Shown in pieces: positions 55,470-64,000 of a DNA stretch of 64,000 nt; positions within the stretch are counted from its first letter, which is position 1; each line of letters begins with the position of its first letter. The notes under the pieces were generated by a model that saw nothing but the letters and a program-made list of their open reading frames with translations, had not been told where the DNA came from and made no database searches. The position numbers were made by a program, and so were the translations under genes. The stretch spans positions 25,764,470 to 25,828,469 of the forward strand of contig NC_071394.1 of NCBI RefSeq assembly GCF_022682495.2, in the 5' to 3' direction. This DNA comes from Desmodus rotundus. Its lineage: Eukaryota > Chordata > Mammalia > Chiroptera > Phyllostomidae.

Positions 55470-55870
55470 GAGTTCAGGCAGGAAGCAGAAGGCACACTCA
55501 GGAGAGATTAAGGAGTGACCTATTTACAAAAGTGTAGGCATGGCTAAGGGAAACCAACAAAGGATAATGAAAACACCGGGCAGGGTGGGGGTTTCAGTCT
55601 CATCCCTGGAGCGGAAGGGGCACAGGGAGGAACCAGAGTGGGGTGTAGGAGGTGCTGCTGGACGGGTTCTGTGGTTTTGGTAGAAGAAAGCATCCATCTC
55701 CCAGGACGGAGGCTGGAAGAGTAAGCCCTCCAGCCTCTCTTCTCCTTCCTGCTCATCACCTGCCCAGGCCTTACATCGGCAGGTCCTAACCAAAACCCAG
55801 ACAGAGAGCAAGAAACCCATTGCTACATAAAATTTGGTGTTCTGGGCTACAGAGCAGGGTGGATTCGAAG
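55470..55870. mobile_element. unnamed interspersed repeat A, copy 2
   Basis: Ordered phrases are shared with 43340-43770: 'CCTATTTACAAAAGTGTAGGCATGG' (55519), a GGGGTTTCAGTCTCATCCC segment and 'CTACAGAGCAGGGTGGA' near the right end. The 127-codon minus-strand frame (55524-55907) overlaps it and is not considered a gene. Confidence 0.5.
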
Positions 55871-57365
55871 GGGCCAATGGAAAACAGCTTTCAGAAAAGA
55901 TAAACAACAGTTTTGGTTTTAGTTTGTTAGTTTTGTTTTGTTTTTACAAAAACATAAAGCTCATTTGGTGGGCCTAGTTGCATGATGAATTTAAAACATG
56001 TATCTCTAATAGGTTAAGAGTAAGCACCCAGATTGCACGCACACTCCCCTTGCCCCAATCTCATTAGCTTGGGGACAAAGGGAATTTGAGACTTCATATT
56101 TCTGGCTTTCTTCAAGCCATAGTGTGGGGGATACGTCTCTGAGGTGAGGTAGCAGAGGTAGTTGAAACAAACCTTTCCTAAAGAAAAGGCGATCCTGCAC
56201 CAGGAAATAACACCTGGTCAGAGTGCCCGAAAAAGCCAGATGAGGAGGGGACATGCCCTCCATTGACCAGACTGCAGACCCCTGGGTGCCTGGGGGCATG
56301 GGGACAGACCCTCAGAGGCAGGTGAGCTTCCATGATGAATGTGCTCAAAGGAAAGCACAAGTCTGGGAAGCGTTCAAGCTCTCTGCACGCTGGTTGGAAG
56401 CAGCTCACGACACAAGGGAAGAGCGTGTGTCTGCGGAGACCTTTGCAGTTCCCAGTGTAAGCTAATTCACGGGCTGCGGGAGAAATCTGTTGCATGGAAA
56501 CTGTCTGTGGAGCTTGTGTATAAGAAATCACAGGGATTTTCGAGGCTATAACCTTTTGTAAGAAGCCTAACAACACGCACAGTGGCTTTTCACATAAAAA
56601 GTAGGTCTGTGGTTTCCCATTTAGTCTGCCTCAATCTCAAAGTACCAAAAGGACTTCATATTACAGCAAACTCACAGTGCCTTTTCCAAAGTAGGGCCTT
56701 TGGGTAATTCCAGCGTCCTAGGCTTTGGAATGAAGTTGGCTTCTTTGCCAAAAATAAGGATGTATATATCAAAAGAAAAATAAGCATTTACATAAATAGG
56801 TTATGGTCCCCAAAGGAATCATGTTCTGCAAGTATGACCATGGAAAGACCCAAAGGGGCTGAAAAGTTCCTCGTGGTCACTCAGTTTGAAAGTTACCTTC
56901 ATTTGTCATTGGCCCTGGACTCAAATATTCGCAAAGGCAGCCTCTGTGAGGGAGAATAAATCAGTAGTGTTAATTGCACTTGTTTAATTCAACCATGAGA
57001 AAAATGAATCCTTTCATAAATGGTTGGTTTTCTGGATGACATTCCTGCTGCTGGACCATTCCTTTTATTGTGTGATGGAAAGAAAGGTTAAAATGGTTTT
57101 AATAAAATGATTCAATCTTGTTTTCCCCTCCTCTAAAAATATACTGTGGAAGAATACTATTTTAATTGGAAGAAATGTTTAGCTCAATAAAACTAAAAAA
57201 TATAACTGAGTGTAATCAGGAAATGAAATAGTCAGACTCAGACATCTGAAAGAGCCCACGAGGTTTTCATGTGTGCGCACAAGAAATAGATACTGAGATA
57301 CACAGTCTTACAGAGCAGGTACTTAGGCATCTTGGTGATGGACCACCAGGTTAGGAATTTGCTCT
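55871..57365. other. unannotated stretch
   Basis: No gene or recognised repeat is seen. The minus-strand 132-codon frame (56178-56576) has no recognisable domain. Confidence 0.4.
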
Positions 57366-57369
57366 GTAG

Positions 57370-57700
57370 AATGCACAGGGCTAGATTTAAGAAATATAAG
57401 ATGAAGTTCTTGCCTTCAAGAAGCTATTGTCTGATTGCAGACATAAAAACCCATGAAAGGTAATTGATATACAAGAAATAAATAACCATTCAATTGTAAC
57501 AATGCCACCGAGCTGTGCATGCTTCTCTGTCAGAGAATGGTACAAGTAAGTGGGTGCTTTATTCAGAAAAGGGAGAGATGATTACGGAAAGGCCTGGAGC
57601 GACTTGGAGACAGAACTTGAGTTGGGCTTTTCAGAATGCGTAAGTCGTGGATAGACTGAGAAGGGCCTTGGGCATTGCAGGAGGAAATCAGGAAATAATA
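57370..57700 (-). mobile_element. L2-class LINE remnant
   Basis: 'ATGAAGTTCTTGCCTTCAAGAAGCTATTGTCTGATTGCAGACA' (57401) and 'AACTTGAGTTGGGCTTTTCAGAATG' (57614) follow the antisense L2 order. It is diverged. Confidence 0.55.
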
Positions 57701-58335
57701 GGGCTTAAAATGGACAGGGATCTTCATGGTCACACAATCTGCACTGTACTTGAATACCACCGGTGAGTCACAGCCTTCGGAAGTAACCTGCTCTATTTTT
57801 GCTCAGTATTGTCATTAGAAAGTTCTTTGGTTTGGTCTTCAGGTGAAATCTACATTCTTTCCCCACAGCACCCCTGTAGCTTCCGTTCCAGTTCTTTCCT
57901 TGTAGAGAAATTTGAATCCCTCTTCTAGTTGTGAGCCCAGGAAATATTTGAAGAAGACTATTTCATTCCCCTAAGTCTCCTTTTCCCCCTACTTCTTTCA
58001 GCTGTTCCTTATTTTTCATCATTTCCAGATACTTTGCTGTCCTGGTTATTTTTCTCTGTGCATCTCAAGACGCTTCCTCTACCGATACATCTTTCTCTCG
58101 TGAACATGGATCTGATCACTTTATTGTTGAAAACCTTCGGCAGCCCGCCAGTGCCCACAGCATAGATGCAGGCTCCCAGTTTACCAAACAGTTGCGGCAG
58201 AGTTCCCCACTGAGAACCAAAAATATTTACACCGTGTCCCTCTTCTGTAAAACGCCACCTTAGTCAGAAGACGTGGTAAAAACTCTGATGCAGCATCTAA
58301 TGTGTCTCTTCCTTCACTTTTCCTGGGAGCGGATT
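57701..58335. other. unannotated stretch
   Basis: No gene or clear repeat is seen. The pyrimidine-rich 57850-58130 may be an old L2 sense fragment. Confidence 0.35.
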
Positions 58336-58338
58336 TGG

Positions 58339-58665
58339 CTAAGCTAGGCCACGTTTCTCCATGGAGAAGGGGCAGCGAGGGGAGAGGAGTCTGTGGTTGT
58401 GCTGTTTTTCCTTTAGTGAGGAAGCAAGGACCTGGCCCGAGTGCTGTACATACTGCACTTTTGTTGTCCGGGCCACAGCGAGGCGCCTTCCCCCTGCTCT
58501 GGCCTCAGTCCAGTGCTGTATCTTGCTCCTCACAGCAGCCAAGCCTTTGACCAAGGCAGTGGCACCCCGTTCTGAGGTTCGGGCTCCAAGGGCCCGCAGG
58601 CCCCGATGTAGCACAAAGGCTGTGGTGGCCGAATTGCTGATTTTTTCCACTTCTCCAAGCTAACA
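58339..58665 (-). other. coding-like open frame of unknown nature
   Basis: The minus strand is open from a TAG near 58664 to 58339, just over 100 codons, without an ATG near its start (the first candidate is GTG at 58650-58648). The product opens with 'VEKISNSATTAFVLHRGLRA' and is rich in Ala, Arg and Leu rather than low complexity. The plus strand is also open over the same interval. The segment is GC-richer than its surroundings. It could be a fragment of a processed pseudogene, a host exon or chance. I do not recognise the product, and no convincing splice pair is seen. Confidence 0.25.
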
Positions 58666-59110
58666 GGGTCTTCTGGGGTATTTAGGCTGTCTGGGAAAAT
58701 GGGTTAGTTCCCAGGAAGATGGATGACCAAGGCCTGCAGAAGCCATCCTTCGCACTAGGGAGATTGAGTTTCATTTACTTCTTTCTATTGCTGATTTTGT
58801 TCTGTCTCGTAATGATTTGAGCTATTATACTCCAACCCAACACACTTATCACAGCCTTCTGAAAGGGATGATCTGTCAGTTCAGGGAGGGAGAATAGAAA
58901 GCTTTTGGCTTTACTGAGAAAACTCAGAATGACTTGGTGTTTTCACTCTGTGTCATTTTAAAATGGTAGCACGTTTTCTCTGCAGAGCCCTTACACAATT
59001 CTGCTGTTTCTCACACGTGGCTGCTGATTTGCTCTAAGGCTCGTGAGCATTTCCAGCACCCTGTTTTAACTCTCTGCCTAGCAGTGACCACTTTCTGATA
59101 TTTTTCGTTT
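58666..59110. other. unannotated stretch
   Basis: No gene or recognised repeat is seen. Confidence 0.4.
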
Positions 59111-59114
59111 TTAC

Positions 59115-59222
59115 TTGCGGATTGTAAGCTGCATGAGAGCGGAAACACTGTTTTCGTCATTACGCCGCCCGCAGCTCCGGCGCATGGTAGACGTGCAGTG
59201 AACAGTCGCGGAGTGAATGTTA
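59115..59222 (+). mobile_element. L2-type LINE 3' end
   Basis: 'ATTGTAAGCTGCATGAGAGCGG' (59121) and 'GCGCATGGTAGACGTGCAGTGAACAG' (59179) with a final 'GGAGTGAATG' follow the sense L2 terminus. Confidence 0.65.
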
Positions 59223-59722
59223 CACCATTCCTGGTGTAAAATGTCTCCTTCCCCACACTTTTCGAGTGGGGGTGGCCTAATGGGCCTTGTTTGGTTCTAG
59301 CAAAAGGAGAAACATTTCCAGAATTAGTGCTATCTGGAATATGCCCTCCTGTTTTCTCACTAGTCCCTTACAGTTGCTTCCATTGTCCCACTCTTATTAG
59401 CCATCTGCCCACTCCCAGTCCTGGAATCTTCTGGAATGGAAAACTGCTCATTACATTATTCTTCCCTGGGGTTTTGCCTTCTGAGTGTTTTTTTACCCAT
59501 TTATATGGGTTTTGAATAGATTGATCTGAGTCACCTTTTTACCATATGGCACATATCTGCTCCCAGTCTTGTTTGTCATTCCTTTATCTCCCTGAACAAC
59601 TGGAAAATGGACTCTTTACTTCTTAAGAGGCCACAGCATTCACATCTAGGAATTGCGCTTCAGACGGTTGTACATTTCTATCTGCTTCTTTACCTAACTG
59701 TTTTCTTTTGGAAGCCTGCCTG
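59223..59722. other. unannotated stretch
   Basis: No gene or recognised repeat is seen. Confidence 0.4.
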
Positions 59723-59776
59723 TCTTCCTCCCTCCCTCCCTCCCTCCCTCCCTCCCTCACTTCCTCCCTTCCTTCC
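59723..59776 (+). repeat. (CTCC)n/(CTTCC)n microsatellite
   Basis: About eight CTCC units (59727-59758) are followed by CTTCC variants to 59776. It is a pyrimidine tract and gives Pro/Ser-rich chance frames. Confidence 0.95.
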
Positions 59777-60780
59777 TAAATTAACAAAGGGGTAAAAAGA
59801 TGTAAATATGTTGGGATACATATGAGTACAGTAGCCATATTTTCTGAACTCAAAAACTCAGACCCTGGAGTCCGACAAGCACGCATATGCACTTATCTGG
59901 GGCAGTGGTCACCGTGTATAACAAAAAAGCTACCGAGAAAAGACAAGGGGCTTGCTGGGGAGGGGGAACAGAGTAGAGAAAGGAGGAAGAGGAAGGCAAA
60001 GCCCATAGGCTTTCTCGTTTCCTGCTCTGTTTACCTTACCTTGCTTATAACTTTTACAGCTGGTCTTTAAATAATTGAAGACATTTTAAGTGGAAGACGT
60101 CCATAAATTACGTGAAAGGGAGTGCTACGTCCTGATGCCCATGCTGACCGGGGATGGAGATCTGTGTGTCCCACTCTGCAAGCACTGCTGTGGGACACGA
60201 GAGGGAGTCCACCGTGGAAACGGGAGGGCTGGTGGCTGCGAGTCCTGGAGTCGGATCTGCAGGGAGAAGAGACGCTCAGGCGGGCAGTGGGGGTGCTGCC
60301 TGAGAGTGCTCCCTCGCATGGCCTTTGATGGGTGTCTGTCTGAACTAGTTAACAAAGCAGTGAAGTACCTAAGACGTCACATTGACATTCCCTCATCAAC
60401 ACCAAATTTGTTGCTTGAAAAATTTAGCTTATTTGAAAATTGGTTCACTTTTTAATGCCTTTTTAACCAATTTGCATACATAGAATGACTCTTTGGAAAA
60501 CTTAACAAGCATTCCAACCAAAAAATGTCCTAGAGGGAAGAAAAAAGTTGCCTAATTCTCTTAGAATGCTTTCATTTTTGAGCAGAGGTATCCAAACATA
60601 AGTAGAGTGTGAATATTGATAAAAATAGTTTAGGACAGAAATGGAAAATAGAGACTTGTTCTCTTGGTGTGAAACACGTGTAACAATCACAATATTTTTC
60701 TTTTTTGCCACCTTAACCATTTCTGAACAATGTCTAACTGGGCACACAGTTGCTTCACCCCATCATCTCATTCCCTCCTC
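59777..60780. other. unannotated stretch
   Basis: No gene or recognised repeat is seen. The 121-codon plus-strand frame (60090-60455) has no recognised domain. Confidence 0.4.
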
Positions 60781-60784
60781 CCCT

Positions 60785-60802
60785 GCCCCCCCCCCCCCCC
60801 CC
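60785..60802 (+). repeat. poly(C) run
   Basis: An uninterrupted C run of about 17 bases lies in a pyrimidine-rich setting. Length is likely to be poorly determined. Confidence 0.9.
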
Positions 60803-60866
60803 GCTTTCCTCTGTATGCTGTTACCACAGTAGTAATTCAAGAATACATTTTGCAATTTGTTATTTA

Positions 60867-61096
60867 CTTTTTAAAGATTTTATTTATTTATTTTTAGAGA
60901 GGGGGAAAGGAGAGAGAAAAAGAGGGAGAGAAACAAAATTTTGATGGAAGAGACAAAATTAATCGGCTATCTCTCATATGTACCCTGACTGGGAACCGAA
61001 CCTGTGACCCAGGCATGTGCCCAGGATGGGAATCAAATGGGCAACCTTTCACTTTGTGAAATGATGCCCAACTAGCTGAGTCACACCAGTTACAGC
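60867..61096 (-). mobile_element. VES-type bat SINE, older copy
   Basis: The T run and 'AAGATTTTATTTATTTATTTTTAGAGAG' (60874) are the antisense A-rich tail and body. Further right, two GGGAAYCGAAYC-like blocks (60990 and 61028) and 'CTAGCTGAGTCACACCAGTTACAGC' (61072) are the antisense of the tRNA-like head. The divergence of A and B boxes marks an older copy than 41593-41819. Confidence 0.9.
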
Positions 61097-61129
61097 TTTT
61101 AATACATTTTAAAATATCTCCCTCTTTTG

Positions 61130-61200
61130 TATACACTGGGCCTGGTCCAGAGCCTGGCACATCATAGGAGCTCAGTTTATATTGACAACTAATAGCTAGC
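61130..61200 (+). mobile_element. short L2/MIR 3' fragment
   Basis: 'GAGCCTGGCACATCATAGGAGCTCAGTTTATATTGACAAC' (61151) is the shared L2/MIR 3' terminus. Confidence 0.6.
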
Positions 61201-61529
61201 ATTTATTAAATAACAGGCTTCCTGCTAATGAAGGAATCAGCCTCCACAATTCTTGCAAACAATCAAATAAAATGCAAATAAAGTTTTAAAAAATCCATGT
61301 GTGAGATTTATCTTGTAGATGGCTTTGAATTTTCAAGCCAGGGTATACATCACACGCTGCACTGAAATTAGTTATGAACATTCAAGTTTCTGGAAGTGTG
61401 AATTGATTTCAGATAAGTTACCATCTCATCCTTGTGTGAGACAGAGAAGGGGCGGGTAGTTTTACTAAATCGGAACTAACACAGGGAGAGTGAGTCATGA
61501 GTGGTCTCTCGTGAAAACAGTCAAAGAGA
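61201..61529. other. unannotated stretch
   Basis: Nothing is recognised. An internal A-rich run near 61285-61295 could be a decayed retroelement tail. Confidence 0.35.
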
Positions 61530-62000
61530 CAGGCTTGTGTACCAGTCAGGGTCCCAGCAGGAAGTGGAAGCCACCTCAAACTGGCAGGCAATTTGAGGAG
61601 ACTTTGACAAAAAGATGACTTGCAAAAGTCAGGGAAGGATTGATAGAAACCTTTAAGGGATGGTGTAGTACCCCTAGGCTAGCTCCAGCTGGGAGTCCTC
61701 ACTCCCTCCGGTCCTGAAAGGTCAGGAGATGGGGAGTTAACCAGAGCCCACAGAGGGCAGCGGCAAGGGGCTGTGCCCTTTGGTGGGAGCACAGCCTACC
61801 CAAAGCATCTTGGCCAGGAAGAAGGTGGGGGAACGCAAACAGCACATTCACTCTCCTCCCACCTCCTCACCTCCTGCCAGTGCCTTCTGTTGGTACAACC
61901 CAGCCAGCAGTCAGGGAATAGGGAGCCCATTAGTTTAGTCCATCAGGGTCAGCATGGCTCAGAGCAAGGCGGGGCAGGTTGAATGTAAGGTACAAGGAGG
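61530..62000. mobile_element. unnamed interspersed repeat A, copy 3
   Basis: It opens with 'GTGTACCAGTCAGGGTCCCAGCAGGAAG' (61537). It also contains 'CTCCTGCCAGTGCCTTCTGTTGG' and 'CAACCCAGCCAGCAGTCAGGG' (about 61871-61916) and 'GCTCAGAGCAAGGCGGGGCAGG' (61957), matching copies 1 and 2 in order. It is the most complete of the three. Confidence 0.55.
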
Positions 62001-62022
62001 AGGTGTAAGGTACAAGATGATA
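61984..62022 (+). repeat. GTAAGGTACAAG direct repeat
   Basis: 'TGTAAGGTACAAGGAGGAGG' at 61985 is followed at 62006 by 'TGTAAGGTACAAGATGA', a 13-bp perfect direct repeat at a spacing of 21. Confidence 0.85.
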
Positions 62023-62385
62023 GAAGGCATAGCTTGCATCCTCTTCACTGAAACCCACCAGAGGACACAGAAAGCCTGGAAAGTGTGAGAATCCCATAAT
62101 GGAATGAGGATATTTACATGGGGGCCTTGGAAGGTCAACCTGGGCAACGTTCTGATGAAGAGAAGTATTATGTCCAAAGTCCTCAGAGGCAGCAGCTAAC
62201 CTCAAATCCCAGAGGTCTCATGAACTGATCATCAGTTCAGCAAGTATGGGCAAGCACCTCCATGTGCTGAGCACGAGAGCCTTGACAGGGAGAGTTTTGG
62301 CACCCTCACTTTCCAAGAGCGCCAGGCTCTATCTGTAGACTGCCTTTTAGTGCAGAGACTCAGGAGGAGCTCCCCAGCCCAGCAG

Positions 62386-62400
62386 CAGCAGCAGCAGCCA
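62386..62400 (+). repeat. short (CAG)n
   Basis: About five CAG/AGC units in non-coding sequence. Confidence 0.85.
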
Positions 62401-62414
62401 CCTCTGCCTCTGGG

Positions 62415-62557
62415 AGTTGGTTAGAAGTGCAAATTCATGACCACGCCATGACCTTCTGCATCAGTATGGCCGGGGGCGGGGGGCATGTTCAGAAATCTGT
62501 GTTTTAACAGCACTCCAGGTGATTCCTATGCAGGCTCAAGCTTGAGGAGCTGTAGCA
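62415..62557 (-). mobile_element. MER5-type hAT MITE remnant
   Basis: 'GTTAGAAGTGCAAATTCATGACCACGCC' (62421), 'CAGAAATCTGTGTTTTAACAGCACTCCAGGTGATTCCTATGCAGGCTCAAGCTTGAGGA' (62490) follow the antisense MER5 order. It is better preserved than the copy at 1235-1412. It is interrupted by a GGGGGCGGGGGG stretch (62471-62483). Confidence 0.8.
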
Positions 62558-62606
62558 GATACTACAGACTTTTACAACAGGCAGAAATAAGCTCAGGGCT
62601 GTGAAC

Positions 62607-62637
62607 AACACACACACACACATACACACACACTGCA
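62607..62637 (+). repeat. (CA)n microsatellite
   Basis: About 14 CA units with one CATA interruption. Confidence 0.9.
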
Positions 62638-63384
62638 CATCACACAATTCTTTCTCAATCTTGGTGTATTTTCAAGTAGTTCTCTAAAATAAGGAAATTG
62701 GATTAAAGAAGTGGTTTTCAAACAGTGCTTATCTGATTCCCTTCGGAGCTAAGGAGGTCACTGGGTCTAGCCACTCAACTCAAACAATAAATGTATCTTT
62801 AAAATATTTTTTGAATATAGGGCTCTAAAGCTTAACATGCATGCGAAAACCCGAGTTTCCGATCCCCTCGTGTTCAAGTGTTCTCTGTGTCAATTGCATT
62901 GATTCAGTATGTGTGGAATCTGTATTGGTAGCTTACAGAGATGTATGTATTTTTTTCAATTTCAAAATATTAGCACTGACTTTATGGCCAGGGGTGCTAT
63001 TTTTCCATTTCCTTTCCTTTGTGGTAGAGCTAAAGGGGTGTGTGTGCTCACGAACCTTTCTGCCCGAAACACTCGTGTGATTTCCAGAATGGCAGTTACT
63101 GCTTGGCAGCATGTCCTTCGTTGTTTTACCCCCACTACTGTTTTGAACACAAAGAATCTGCAGAAAATGTCACTGCATTTCTGCTCACGTCAACTCGTGC
63201 ATCTAAAGCTGCCCATGTGTGCATGAGGCTATTAAATATTTAACACGGAGAGCGATATGGTTCAGCAGGCAGGCTTGGGGTTGTTCCACAACTGGTCCTG
63301 TATTTGACTTAGAAATTTAAAAGCAATCACTCATCATTTTTGCATTTGCATTTTCTTATCTGTCAGAGAGCTGTGATAACATAT
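62638..63384. other. unannotated stretch
   Basis: No gene or recognised repeat is seen. The frames of 67-105 codons around 62909-63243 on the plus strand overlap one another and have no recognisable domain. Confidence 0.4.
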
Positions 63385-63600
63385 TGCCTAGCGTGTCATA
63401 TGCGGTGGCTCTGGAATCTGTACACAGAACAAGGTCGGGGGCCGGTGATCTTTTCGCTGGGGTGGGGTGTGGGACATGAACTTAACCCTCTTGCAGGGAT
63501 ATGGGGCCAGGGGTGTGGCGCGTGCAACTCTCTTTTCCATCTGCCTAATGTTTCCATAAATCTAAAATTGGTCTAAAAAAACTAAAGTCTATTCAAAAAG
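63385..63600 (+). mobile_element. probable old L1M 3' terminus
   Basis: 'GTGCAACTCTCTTTTCCATCTGCC', 'TTTCCATAAATCTAAAATTGGTCTAAAAAAACTAAAG' (63551) resemble the sense terminal sequence of old L1M elements, with a decayed A-rich end. Only the last 100 bases are convincing. Confidence 0.5.
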
Positions 63601-64000
63601 AAAGGTCCCCTGGTCAAATACCTGGAGCAGAAATTTTCTCTCTGCCAATTTTCTTCCTTGCATTCCTGGTCAAGGCGCCGGCCCCGCATCCTGCCTATCC
63701 ACACCCCTGCCCTTCTACCCCTCATGCCTCTCCTGCTTTGGGGCATCTCTAAATACCCCTCTCCCACTGGTCCCCGTTAGTTTCTTTCATGGGGCACTTT
63801 GGGGCTCTTCGTTGACTCTAGGTCATCCAGCTGCTCTTGAGGTTATACTCACTGTTTCTTCCCTCTGGGAAGGAACTAACGAAACCTTCTTGCTGACAGT
63901 TGATCAGCAGCCCAGATCCAGTCCCCCGCTCCGTCCCCCGCACAGTTCTTGGGCTTTTGGGGATCACAGTCTTTCATTGTGACTTAGCTCAGGGCAGCCG
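63601..64000. other. unannotated window end
   Basis: No gene or recognised repeat is seen. The segment is pyrimidine-rich and moderately GC-rich. Confidence 0.4.

Noticed and set aside
60840..61110. AATACATTTT at both sides of the VES SINE as a target-site duplication
   Set aside because: The left copy is about 20 bases away from the SINE edge, and the match is short and AT-rich, so chance is as likely.

Overview
This is 64 kb of AT-leaning mammalian nuclear DNA with no intact host gene that I can support. The organism is very probably a bat (Chiroptera). Four tRNA-derived SINEs of the bat VES type are present (41593-41819, 49324-49535, 54168-54280, 60867-61096). They are accompanied by L1 copies with bat-type 3' ends (38810-39356, 48917-49860), an ORF1-only half-LINE (HAL1, 1544-2600) and short TA-flanked DNA transposons (3678-4034, 8757-8969). 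Genus and species cannot be read from this window. No splice-bounded exon series, CpG island, bacterial operon, CRISPR array or functional RNA gene is visible. The window is best read as intergenic or deep intronic sequence.

Layout. 0-10 kb: HAL1, L2 and old DNA-transposon remnants, two TA-flanked MITE-like elements, a processed pseudogene of ribosomal protein P1 (5150-5655, minus strand), a long L2 fragment and an L1 ORF2 fragment. 10-22 kb: an old L1 3' end, MIRs, trinucleotide microsatellites and a repeat-poor 3.4 kb block (14721-18165). 22-27 kb: an L1 3' end whose tail has become a long GA/GAAA microsatellite, then a decayed ERV-L-type internal region (minus strand) split by an internally deleted mariner with matching inverted ends. 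27-43 kb: L2, MIR and L1M relics, a recent L1 insertion with 5' inversion and a perfect 17-bp target-site duplication, and a VES SINE. 43-64 kb: three copies of one unnamed interspersed repeat, a repeat-poor block (43771-46435), a small perfect tandem duplication, back-to-back MIRs, a VES SINE nested in L1, and further SINE, L2 and MER5 remnants.

Nothing here acts as a pathway. The content is a record of retrotransposition and DNA transposition of different ages, including three nested insertions that give relative dates (mariner after ERV-L, VES after L1, and probably VES after MIR). Family names for ancient repeats were assigned by recognising consensus-like wording from memory, not by alignment, so those boundaries are good to a few tens of bases at best. 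I found no convincing undescribed biological system. The items most worth checking are the two TA-flanked MITEs, the three-copy repeat and the unexplained ORF near 58.5 kb.
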